Below are positions 6,782 through 13,897 of a DNA stretch of 40,636 nucleotides, piece after piece (position 1 is the stretch's first letter; each line of letters opens with the position of its first letter). Source of the stretch: a virus; the IMG/VR virus record IMGVR_UViG_3300024520_000182, positions 1-40,636 of that record; one strand, 5' to 3'. The notes beneath the pieces are model-generated. The model was not told the origin of the DNA. It made no database searches and saw only the letters and a program-made list of their open reading frames with translations. The translations under genes and the position numbers were made by a program.

Positions 6782-8853
6782 TGGGTCTGCACCTTGACTT
6801 CGAGACGCGGTCGACGATCGACCTGACCGCGGTTGGTTCGTACACGTACGCCGAGCACCCGGACACCGGCATATGGTGTCTTGGTTATGGATTCAATGCC
6901 GAGCCAGCCGGGTGCATGAACGTGGCGCATGGCGGCCTGCTTGGCGAAAGTAGTGACGAGTGGGTGCGCGTCCTCGACTACGTTCAGGACGGCGGCCTAG
7001 TCTATGCACACAATGCGGCATTCGAGTTTGACTTGTGGAATATAACACTAAGTCGCTTGTACCCTAACATCCCTTTGCTGCGGCCCGAGCAGATGCGATG
7101 CACCCGAGCCATGGCGCTGGCCTCCGGGATACCCTCGAAGCTGGAGCATGCCGCAGCCGTGACCGGCGCCGCCGAACAAAAGGACATGCCCGGTAGTGCG
7201 CTGATGATGCGTATGTTCAGACCGTGGAAGCTTGAGCCGTTAACGTGGATGGATGAGAATCCGAAGTTCCGCTGCGGTGGCGAGGACTATACCGGCGCGA
7301 CGGCGCTTGCCCGACTCATGGAGTACTGCAAGCAGGACGTAAACACGGAGCGCGCATTGCTCAAGAAGATACGCCCGCTGTCCACTGCCGAACAAGAAGT
7401 GTTCGCTATGGACTTGGAGATAAATCAGCGTGGTGTGAGCGTCGACCTTGACGGCGTCAAAGCATTCCTTAACCTGATCGCCGATTCATCCGACACGTAC
7501 GACGCCAAGGTATCAAGTCTGACCGATGGCGCCGTGTCGTCAGTCACCAAGGTGGCCGATATCAAAGAGTGGTGCGGTGAGCAGGGTGTACCCATCACGT
7601 CCATTGCCAAGGATGAAGTCATCGAACTGTTGAAGCTGGCGTCGCTGCCGGACGCAGTGCATAAGGTGCTAGTCCTACGTCAAGAAGCTGGCCTGTCCAG
7701 TACTGCCAAGGTCCAGCGCATGCTTGACTCAGCCGCGGCCGATGGCAGGCTGCACGGGATGTTTCAATACCACGGAGCCGGAGCGACAGGCCGGTTCACT
7801 TGCTACATTGTACAGTTGCACAACCTGCCACGCGGTACCCCGAAGCCGAAGGTCGTCGACGACATCATAAGCCTTGCTCACTCACCAGAAGCGATCGACA
7901 TGATATACGGTTCTCCGTATGGCGTGGTCTCCAAATGCTTGCGCGGTTTACTGGTGCCAGCGAAAGGCAAGGTGTTTGTAGGCGGTGACTTTAGCAGCGT
8001 CGAAGGCGTAGGGACCGCGTGGCACTCAGGCGAAGAGTGGAAGCTTGAAGCCTACCGTAAAGCATTCAACAAGACCGGGCCGGGCCTGTATGAGCTGGCG
8101 TATGCGAACATGTTCGGCATGTCCGTCGAGGATGTGACAGACTCGCAGCGACAAATTGGCAAGGTCACCGAACTAGCCTTCGGGTTCGGCGGTGGCGTCG
8201 GCGCGTTCCATAGCATGGCCAAGAACTATAACGTCCATGTGTCTGATGATGACGCGGACGGCTTCAAGTTTGGGTGGCGCAATGATCACCCGATGGTGAA
8301 GGAAGGCTGGAAAAATCTGGAGACAGCAGCCAAGGCCGCCGTCACCCATCCGGGTGTCAAGACATTCGCGGGGCATGTCGGCCGTCAGGTCACCTTCTTG
8401 ATGAAGGGGAAGCACCTATACTGCCAGCTACCATCAGGCCGCATCCTTACGTACCCGCTGGCTGTCCTGCGTCCGGGTAAGTACGGGCCGGAGCTGACTC
8501 ACTTTCGCACGATGTCCGGTGATGAGAAGCGCAAGGCCAAGGTCATAGCGGATGACCTGAACCGGCCGTACTTCGCACGCATTAGCACATGGGGCGGGAC
8601 CCTCATGGAAAACGTGGTGCAGGCGATATGCCGTGACCTACTCGTGCATGTCATGTTACAATTAAGAGCGATGGGAATTCCTATCGTGCTGCACGTACAT
8701 GACGAAGTCGTCGTCGAGGTGCTTGCCAGTGAGGCAGAGTGGACGCGTGAAGTGATGCAGGAACTAATGAGCGACGACAACAACCTTCCGCACTGGGCCG
8801 AAGGATTCATCATGAACGGGCCGTGTAAAATCTTCATGAGGTACGGGAAATGA
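6781..8853 (+). CDS. Family A DNA polymerase with 3'-5' exonuclease
   Basis: The 690-residue replicative polymerase starts with the exonuclease: LDFET (D6, E8), YAHNAAFEFDLW and YCKQD. The polymerase domain has motif A at GGDFSSVEG (D403, E408), motif B at RQIGKVTELAFG (K461) and motif C HDE (640-642). The Arg usually two residues after the motif A Glu is Val410 here. The start must be GTG 6781, since an in-frame TAG lies just upstream and LDFET follows at once; the GTG shares its first base with the preceding TAG, so translation probably re-initiates. It is related to other phage polymerases with an LDFETRS start, a group that includes those of aminoadenine phages. Stop overlaps the next gene as ATGA. 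Confidence 0.93.
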   Translation: MGLHLDFETRSTIDLTAVGSYTYAEHPDTGIWCLGYGFNAEPAGCMNVAHGGLLGESSDEWVRVLDYVQDGGLVYAHNAAFEFDLWNITLSRLYPNIPLLRPEQMRCTRAMALASGIPSKLEHAAAVTGAAEQKDMPGSALMMRMFRPWKLEPLTWMDENPKFRCGGEDYTGATALARLMEYCKQDVNTERALLKKIRPLSTAEQEVFAMDLEINQRGVSVDLDGVKAFLNLIADSSDTYDAKVSSLTDGAVSSVTKVADIKEWCGEQGVPITSIAKDEVIELLKLASLPDAVHKVLVLRQEAGLSSTAKVQRMLDSAAADGRLHGMFQYHGAGATGRFTCYIVQLHNLPRGTPKPKVVDDIISLAHSPEAIDMIYGSPYGVVSKCLRGLLVPAKGKVFVGGDFSSVEGVGTAWHSGEEWKLEAYRKAFNKTGPGLYELAYANMFGMSVEDVTDSQRQIGKVTELAFGFGGGVGAFHSMAKNYNVHVSDDDADGFKFGWRNDHPMVKEGWKNLETAAKAAVTHPGVKTFAGHVGRQVTFLMKGKHLYCQLPSGRILTYPLAVLRPGKYGPELTHFRTMSGDEKRKAKVIADDLNRPYFARISTWGGTLMENVVQAICRDLLVHVMLQLRAMGIPIVLHVHDEVVVEVLASEAEWTREVMQELMSDDNNLPHWAEGFIMNGPCKIFMRYGK

Positions 8854-9053
8854 GAGACCGGGTACTATACGGATTGTGGATTCTCCTGGCGTTGCTTATG
8901 CCCGCAGCCGCAATCGTTGGGGCTGTCGCCATAAGACCGGAGCCACGGCATACCTGCACGGTCGAGATTTACCAGAGGCACAGCACCACGATAGTCGACG
9001 GGGTTTTGATATACGAAGGGCAGAAAATAATCTGCCGGATCGGGGGGAAATGA
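8850..9053 (+). CDS. Small membrane-anchored protein, 67 aa
   Basis: One N-terminal transmembrane segment (residues about 7-29, LYGLWILLALLMPAAAIVGA) is followed by about 38 residues predicted to lie outside, with two Cys (HTCTVEI and IICRIGG) that could form a disulfide. It is coupled by ATGA to the polymerase stop and to the primase-polymerase start. No family is recognised. It is one of four small membrane proteins tucked between larger genes in this genome. Confidence 0.6.
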   Translation: MRDRVLYGLWILLALLMPAAAIVGAVAIRPEPRHTCTVEIYQRHSTTIVDGVLIYEGQKIICRIGGK

Positions 9054-10903
9054 GCAGACTACAAGAAGCGTGCTTTCTGGCAAAGGAAGGCTTCGCGATC
9101 TTCCCTATCAAGGCGGGAACGAAAGCGCCCCCGCTGGTAAAGGACTGGCCCGCGCAAGCCACCACCAAACGCGCGCAGATCAATACGTGGTGGAATAAGT
9201 GGCCTGATGCGAACATAGGTATTCACTGCGAAGGCCTGCTTGTGATCGACGTGGATGTCAAGAAGGATGGCGACGCCTCGCTTGCTGCACTCGAAGCTAT
9301 TCAAGAACTACCCGATACCCTGACGACGCGCACGCCAACCGGCGGCCGTCACCTAATATATAAGCTGCCAGAGGGTCACGCAGGCGTACAGAATGGCGTG
9401 GACGTGCTGGGTAAGGGGTTGGATATCCGATCCACTCACGGCTACGTAGTGGCGCCCGGCAGTACGGTTGAGGCAGGGGGTTATACCACGAACGATTGGC
9501 GTATGGCTCCGACTCCAGCACCCGGCTGGCTTGTTCAGGAGTGCGGGACGTTCACGAAGCGTGAACATGCACCAGTTATGAACATTCCGCCCGCTGATCA
9601 GCACATCATGGACCGGGCCGAAGAGTGGCTAAAGAAAGCCGAGCGATCAGTCCAGGGTGCGGGTGGTGATGAAACGGCCTACAGGGTCGCGTGCGGCCTT
9701 CGTGACTTCGGCCTGTCTTACGCGCAAGCGTGTGACCTGATGCGCTCTGACGCGTGGGACAACGGCTGCGGGTGGCGTGCTGGCTGGCTGGAACAGAAGC
9801 CGATCGCGAGCGCCTACCGCTATGCCGCCAAGGAACCGGGCAGCAAGGTGGCAGCCGTCAGCGACTTCGAGGTCAGCGACGAGCCACCGGCTCCGGCCAA
9901 GAAGCGGGTCAGCCGCCTTGTCGGGTTCAGTGACGTGGTGGCCACGCTGCATAAGCGCTCGCCGTACTTAATTAAGAACGTCCTCTACTGCCGCACCTTC
10001 GCGCAGATGTACGGCGCACCCGGCAACGGCAAGACCTTCCTCGCGCTCGACATGGCCTTCCACATCGCCGTGGGGCGGCAGTGGAACGGCTACCCGGTCA
10101 AGCAATCACCAGTCATTTACATCGCCTTCGAGGGCATGGGCGGACTGTGGAAGCGCTTCGCCGCCATTCAGAAACACTACGGCGTGAAGGATGCACCCCT
10201 CTACCTGTTGAACGGCTCCGGCCTGGACCTGCGCAAGCCGGAAGACCGGAAGCAGTTGGGCGAAGACATCAAAACGCTCGACGTACGGCCGGGCCTGATC
10301 GTCCTCGACACGTTCGCCCGGGCCATGGCTGGCTCCGGTGGCGACGAGAACAGCGCGCAGGATGTCGGCGCCTACCTGGACGCCATAGAAGGCCTGATCG
10401 ATGCGGGCATCTGTGTCCTGCATCTGCATCACCCTGGCAAGGACTCAAGTCGCGGCGGCCGTGGATCGAGCGCAGTGTTCGGCGCCCTGGATACCGAATT
10501 CGAAATCGCTAACTTCGAAATCAAGACAACGAAACAACGTGACGTGGAACTGATCGACCCGGTTGCCTTCAAGCTGGAGCCGGTGAACCTTGGCCTCGAC
10601 GAAGACGGGGACCCGATTGTCTCTTGCGTAGTGATACCGTCCGATGGTCCGGCCGTGGTACGCACCATGCCGAAGGGTAACGCTAAGCTGGTGTGGTCTG
10701 CGCTGTGCCGCATATCACCAGACGGCGCACCGGTCAAGCGGCTCGACTTGCTTGGCGCGTGTAAGTTGTTCTTACCACAGACACGAGCACGGGCAGCGTT
10801 CGCCGAAGCACTGGATCAACTGGACAGCCGCAACATGCTCACCTATGATAACAACGTTGTCCGGCGCAAGCTGGACTTGAAAGGAAACGACGATGCGGAT
10901 TAG
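9050..10903 (+). CDS. Primase-polymerase fused to a RecA-like helicase
   Basis: The 617-residue protein combines two enzymes. Residues 1-165 are a bifunctional primase/polymerase domain: DVDV (D67, D69) and RTPTGGRH (H101) give the catalytic Asp pair and His. Residues about 300-500 are a RepA/AAA-25-type ATPase: GAPGNGKT (322-329), LIVLD (416-420) and HLHHPGKDSSRGG (458-470). Such fusions prime and unwind at phage and plasmid origins. The frame is open further upstream, but ATG 9050 overlaps the preceding TGA and lies after GGGGGGA, and the primase fold begins there. The DNA for the helicase part (about 9940-10470) uses more C-ending codons than its neighbours, hinting at a separate origin. 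Confidence 0.9.
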   Translation: MSRLQEACFLAKEGFAIFPIKAGTKAPPLVKDWPAQATTKRAQINTWWNKWPDANIGIHCEGLLVIDVDVKKDGDASLAALEAIQELPDTLTTRTPTGGRHLIYKLPEGHAGVQNGVDVLGKGLDIRSTHGYVVAPGSTVEAGGYTTNDWRMAPTPAPGWLVQECGTFTKREHAPVMNIPPADQHIMDRAEEWLKKAERSVQGAGGDETAYRVACGLRDFGLSYAQACDLMRSDAWDNGCGWRAGWLEQKPIASAYRYAAKEPGSKVAAVSDFEVSDEPPAPAKKRVSRLVGFSDVVATLHKRSPYLIKNVLYCRTFAQMYGAPGNGKTFLALDMAFHIAVGRQWNGYPVKQSPVIYIAFEGMGGLWKRFAAIQKHYGVKDAPLYLLNGSGLDLRKPEDRKQLGEDIKTLDVRPGLIVLDTFARAMAGSGGDENSAQDVGAYLDAIEGLIDAGICVLHLHHPGKDSSRGGRGSSAVFGALDTEFEIANFEIKTTKQRDVELIDPVAFKLEPVNLGLDEDGDPIVSCVVIPSDGPAVVRTMPKGNAKLVWSALCRISPDGAPVKRLDLLGACKLFLPQTRARAAFAEALDQLDSRNMLTYDNNVVRRKLDLKGNDDAD

Positions 10904-11018
10904 AGAACTGTTGATTTTGATCGCCATGGTTTGCTTTGTGGGTCTAATCACATACATTGAGGACGGTAAGGAGTACTACCCATGCTGTCCTGATACACCT
11001 ACTTCGGACGCACAGTGA
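10893..11018 (+). CDS. Small membrane protein, 41 aa
   Basis: This short frame starts inside the end of the primase gene behind AAAGGA and stops as TGATG on the next start codon, so it tiles perfectly. It has a hydrophobic segment (LLILIAMVCFVGLITY) and a short tail with a Cys pair (YYPCCPD). The Cys in the membrane segment lacks a proper lipobox. Function unknown. Confidence 0.55.
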   Translation: MRIRELLILIAMVCFVGLITYIEDGKEYYPCCPDTPTSDAQ

Positions 11019-11278
11019 TGGCGCGTTACGACTTCTACTGCACAGACTGTGGCGCCGGAGAGACGCGCATTGTCAAGATTGCGCACCGGGATCAACAGCG
11101 GTGCGAGTGCTCGTCCATCATGAAGCGACACATCACCACAGTCTACGGCCGTGTGTTCGGACGCGCGGACGGCAAGCCACGGCCGGGCGGTGCTGATCAG
11201 TTCACCGCTGACGCCATGGGTTTACACATTGGTGACCTTCCCCCACATCTGAAAGAGAAAGGACCGGGTGCATTATGA
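11018..11278 (+). CDS. FmdB-like zinc-ribbon protein
   Basis: The 86-residue protein starts ARYDFYCTDCG, with a second Cys pair in QRCECSS. The two pairs form a small zinc ribbon like those of the FmdB/CxxC regulatory family. The rest is polar (GRADGKPRPGG) and ends in a helix. GTG 11015 is possible, but ATG 11018 gives the TGATG overlap with the upstream gene. It may bind DNA or RNA polymerase; no direct evidence for either. Confidence 0.65.
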   Translation: MARYDFYCTDCGAGETRIVKIAHRDQQRCECSSIMKRHITTVYGRVFGRADGKPRPGGADQFTADAMGLHIGDLPPHLKEKGPGAL

Positions 11279-11457
11279 CAGGACTGACGATGAAATACTT
11301 TGTGGCCAAGCCGGAAGGTGACGACGCGTACGCGCGTGCTTCTCGTGCTGCGCTGCATGCGTACGCTACCGAGATATCGCAAGAGGATCCCATGATGTCG
11401 ATTCAACTACACCAATGGGTGCGCGATGAAATGCACAAGGCTAACGCAGACTCATGA
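11275..11457 (+). CDS. Hypothetical protein, 60 aa
   Basis: A small Ala- and His-containing, probably helical protein (YARASRAALHAYATEI). ATGA overlaps couple it on both sides, and ATG 11290 is an alternative start. No family recognised. Confidence 0.55.
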   Translation: MTGLTMKYFVAKPEGDDAYARASRAALHAYATEISQEDPMMSIQLHQWVRDEMHKANADS

Positions 11458-11639
11458 ACAAGCCAGAGATACAACAACTTTACAGACTGGAATTGGCGGT
11501 AGGTGATGAGGTCACCGCGATGACTACCTTCGAAGGTGTCGTCATCATCTGCACGAGGTTCGGTAGACTCTACACCATGCGTGACGGCGAGCCACCGATG
11601 CGCCAGTCGGCATTAGGTCACCACTACGGACCACGATAA
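11454..11639 (+). CDS. Hypothetical protein, 61 aa, small beta fold
   Basis: The middle of the protein alternates strands and turns (VTAMTTFEGVVIICTRFGRL), suggesting a small barrel. It is coupled upstream by ATGA. A short GC-rich hairpin (11642-11656, stem GGGCGC/GCGCTC with one wobble pair) follows the stop but has no T run, so I do not call a terminator. Function unknown. Confidence 0.55.
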   Translation: MNKPEIQQLYRLELAVGDEVTAMTTFEGVVIICTRFGRLYTMRDGEPPMRQSALGHHYGPR

Positions 11640-11674
11640 TCGGGCGCGGCGCGCTCAAATTTCAAGGAGAAATT

Positions 11675-11956
11675 ATGCACGATATGCCTTTAATTCAGAT
11701 ACAAGTTACACGCATGGCCGAGACTATCAGCCACGCAATGGTGGTTCATCACAAGGAAATTCAGGTAGAGATTGACGCGAAGATCGCGCAAGCGATACGT
11801 CCGGAGAATATCCAGAAGCTGATCGACGAAGAGTGCGATTCACAAATGCGCATATTCGTCCGGAAGAAAGTTCGCCGGGACCCACGGTGGCAAGATCGAA
11901 GCCTTTGGGCTACCGTCAAGCACCGTGTGACCTATTGGTTTGATACTACTTTTTGA
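11675..11956 (+). CDS. Hypothetical helical protein, 93 aa, last gene of the early operon
   Basis: AAGGAGA lies six bases before the ATG, one of the best ribosome binding sites in the operon. The protein is mainly helical and charged, with a basic C-terminal half (RIFVRKKVRRDPRW) that could bind nucleic acid. Its last 11 bases overlap the holin gene tail to tail, so the early and late transcripts converge here without any visible terminator. Confidence 0.65.
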   Translation: MHDMPLIQIQVTRMAETISHAMVVHHKEIQVEIDAKIAQAIRPENIQKLIDEECDSQMRIFVRKKVRRDPRWQDRSLWATVKHRVTYWFDTTF

Positions 11957-12344
11957 ACGCTTGCGCGATGCCGGGAACGATCTTCTCAGCCGAGCGGCCA
12001 ATCACATAGCCACCAAGTCCAAGCTGGATTAGTTTCCACGCCATCATGTACTCGTCTTCCGACATACCTTCTGCCGCGAAGCCGAACCAACGAGCGACCA
12101 CAAGGCCGGTGAACGTCAGCATTACAATCGGGCGCCATGATGCGGTAAGCCAGTTGCTGCTTGCCGCTTCCGTCTTGACGATGTCAGCCTTGGTCGCCCA
12201 CTCTTCGAAGTCTGCTTGCTGAGTCAGCTTGAGCATTTCTAGCTTGGCTGCGTCGGCTGCCTGCTTGTCCGGGAAGATGCGATCGAAAGCCTTGCCTGCG
12301 ATGTCCATCAAGGGTCCTGCGAGAAGTGCTACGGGTAGTGCCAT
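11946..12344 (-). CDS. Holin, three-transmembrane (GTA-type)
   Basis: The 132-residue protein begins with a hydrophobic segment (ALPVALLAGPLMDIAG), continues with a charged amphipathic helix, and has NWLTASWRPIVMLTF followed by two more membrane segments and a Lys-rich end. The N-W-x-x-S-W-R-P pattern is typical of the Holin_3TMs family. Holins form lesions in the inner membrane and time the release of the endolysin. It lies directly downstream of the endolysin gene, with GGAG about eight bases before its ATG, and ends the late transcript. Confidence 0.82.
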   Translation of the reverse strand: MALPVALLAGPLMDIAGKAFDRIFPDKQAADAAKLEMLKLTQQADFEEWATKADIVKTEAASSNWLTASWRPIVMLTFTGLVVARWFGFAAEGMSEDEYMMAWKLIQLGLGGYVIGRSAEKIVPGIAQAFKK

Positions 12345-12346
12345 CT

Positions 12347-12850
12347 TTAACTCTCCATGGTTAGGTGAAACAAACGATTGAGCCAGCCGTTACCAAACCG
12401 GTCGAAGTTGCGTGTACCGGTGTAGCGTTTGGCGCGTGCCGTCATGAACTGCACGGCGTGCCATTTGCTGGATGATGCCAGCTTGGCCTTGGTGTTGCGT
12501 CCTGGTATCCCGTCTTGCTGGAGCCGGAGGACTTTTTGCACCATCTTGACAGCAGCGCTTACGCCCTGGTTGATCGCTGCGTCGAACAGATACAGATTGA
12601 GCGGCCACGGTGCGTGCTCTGCTGCACACTTGTTCCAGTACTTCTCTTCATAGATCGGGACCGCGTCCGCGATTGTCAAGTTCTTGATGTCGAGGTCTGG
12701 GAAGGACATGGCACTGATGCCAAACTTGGTGCCCTTCAGTTCGCCGCGACCTTTGCGACCGCTGGTCCAGTTGCCAGGGTCTTCCGGGTCGTCCGTGAAG
12801 CCTGCTTCGAGTGGTAAGATTATTTCGAGTGCGCGATGTACGTCGCTCAT
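12347..12850 (-). CDS. Endolysin, GH108-type muramidase
   Basis: The 167-residue enzyme has the GH108 start: LEAGFTDDPEDPGNWTSG with Glu15 as the probable catalytic acid, then GTKFGISA. A middle segment YEEKYWNKC and the region FDAAINQGVSAAVKMVQ match the C-terminal peptidoglycan-binding-3 part of the family. It would cut the glycan backbone of the murein. There is no signal peptide or anchor, so release depends on the holin. It overlaps its neighbour as ATGA. Confidence 0.88.
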   Translation of the reverse strand: MSDVHRALEIILPLEAGFTDDPEDPGNWTSGRKGRGELKGTKFGISAMSFPDLDIKNLTIADAVPIYEEKYWNKCAAEHAPWPLNLYLFDAAINQGVSAAVKMVQKVLRLQQDGIPGRNTKAKLASSSKWHAVQFMTARAKRYTGTRNFDRFGNGWLNRLFHLTMES

Positions 12851-13206
12851 TTGAATAGGTCCCTTCCTGCTGTCATTAACCCCTCACCTACACCCTTGTA
12901 GGCTTGTACTTGTTCCTTCACACTCCCGGTCGAGCGAGACTGGTGGAGGTTCGTTTTCCTGACGAGCGTGCCTAGAAGCGGCAGGTCCTTCGACATCGAG
13001 GCCAGTATCTTGGCGGCCGTGTACGCTGGGATCGCGATCCCGTACACGAGTGCTCGCGCCGGGTTGTCCTCAATCTCTTCGCGCATGTACGCCCGGTGCT
13101 CGTACGGCGCAAGCTGATTATGGTCCGCGTCGTCGCGGCTACGTAGTTCGCTTATCTCGCCGAAGGACATCTTCGCGAGTGCTGCTTCCTCGTACTGTGT
13201 TGCCAT
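12847..13206 (-). CDS. Hypothetical protein, 119 aa, in the lysis region
   Basis: A charged N-terminal half (AKMSFGEISELRSRDDADHN) is followed by a hydrophobic stretch (ALVYGIAIPAYTAAKIL) that might touch the membrane, then a basic C-terminus. The start shares a base with the upstream stop (TAATG) and the stop overlaps the endolysin start as ATGA. Related proteins occur near lysis genes of other podoviruses without a known role. Confidence 0.65.
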   Translation of the reverse strand: MATQYEEAALAKMSFGEISELRSRDDADHNQLAPYEHRAYMREEIEDNPARALVYGIAIPAYTAAKILASMSKDLPLLGTLVRKTNLHQSRSTGSVKEQVQAYKGVGEGLMTAGRDLFK

Positions 13207-13673
13207 TAGCTTAACTCCATGTGTTGAATGCGTCCACCGCTTTGCGGGTCCATACGGATCGCGTAGTCCATTGCGTCCCGTGGCTTGTATCCGAATGTCA
13301 TGGCAGCCTTGGCGAAGTCGCCACCGCTACCGATCGTGTATGATGGGTCGTTTACCTGCGCTGGCATGAATGCCTTGTCAAGCAGAAAAATACCGTTAGT
13401 ACTGACCGCCACAATGTCGGACTCCATGTCCTTGACGATCGCGGGCGGCCAGTTGTCTTGCAAGTTCGCGCGCCACAGTTCATGCAGTCCGTACTTGCGT
13501 ACCATTTCCACCACGAAGGCCAATTCGTTTAGGTCTCCGGCGCCGGACATTAGGTACTCGTGTCCATCGGCCTCGCAGTTGACGCGGAAAAGCTTGGGCG
13601 TGTTGAACGATGTGGAGTATACGCAAAGCGAATCAGCGTACACTTCGGTCAGCGTTGCTATGACGGTGGTCAT
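13206..13673 (-). CDS. HslV/proteasome-like Ntn hydrolase
   Basis: The 155-residue protein matches the proteasome beta/HslV fold. It starts MTTVIAT, so removal of Met exposes Thr2 as a possible nucleophile. YADSL (Asp14) and TPKLFRV (Lys27) stand where HslV has its Asp17 and Lys33. LMSGAGDLNELAFV corresponds to the GFAGG region, and YTIGSGGDFAKAAMTFG to the IGSGG-YA-AAA region of HslV. The end, AIRMDPQSGG, is typical of the short phage members. It lacks an HslU partner in the window. It could be a peptidase or a structural remnant. It sits between the membrane/coiled-coil gene and the endolysin, overlapping the former as ATGA. Confidence 0.75.
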   Translation of the reverse strand: MTTVIATLTEVYADSLCVYSTSFNTPKLFRVNCEADGHEYLMSGAGDLNELAFVVEMVRKYGLHELWRANLQDNWPPAIVKDMESDIVAVSTNGIFLLDKAFMPAQVNDPSYTIGSGGDFAKAAMTFGYKPRDAMDYAIRMDPQSGGRIQHMELS

Positions 13674-13897
13674 TTGGTCAGCAGTCGGTCTAGCTTGTCT
13701 TCCATGCGGCGCAGCGTCAGCGTTAGACCGGCGATGCGTTCCTTCGTCCGTTCCTCGACAGCGTCAACTTTGTCATTCACCCGGACAAGTTCGGCCGAGT
13801 TGACTTCGATGCCATGGGCGAACGCGAATACGCCGCCAATAAGACCAACGACAAGGCTGCCGATGGTGATGTAATCTCGTACGGTTAGCTTGTTCAT
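13670..13897 (-). CDS. Small membrane protein with coiled coil, spanin-like (75 aa)
   Basis: One N-terminal transmembrane segment (YITIGSLVVGLIGGVFAFAH) is followed by a long charged helix with heptad character (VNDKVDAVEERTKERIAGL, then RRMEDKLDRLL). This is the shape of an inner-membrane spanin subunit or a tail-associated anchor, and it lies in the lysis region. The frame is open 15 codons further upstream, but ATG 13897 overlaps the tail-fibre stop as ATGA, so I use it. No outer-membrane spanin lipoprotein is found nearby. Confidence 0.6.
   Translation of the reverse strand: MNKLTVRDYITIGSLVVGLIGGVFAFAHGIEVNSAELVRVNDKVDAVEERTKERIAGLTLTLRRMEDKLDRLLTK

Noticed and set aside
11642-11656. 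GC-rich hairpin as a terminator after the 61-residue protein
   Set aside because: The loop is short, one pair is wobble, and no T run follows. A gene with a strong ribosome binding site starts directly after.
11930-11970. Bidirectional terminator at the early/late convergence
   Set aside because: The two genes overlap tail to tail and I find no hairpin with T run there.
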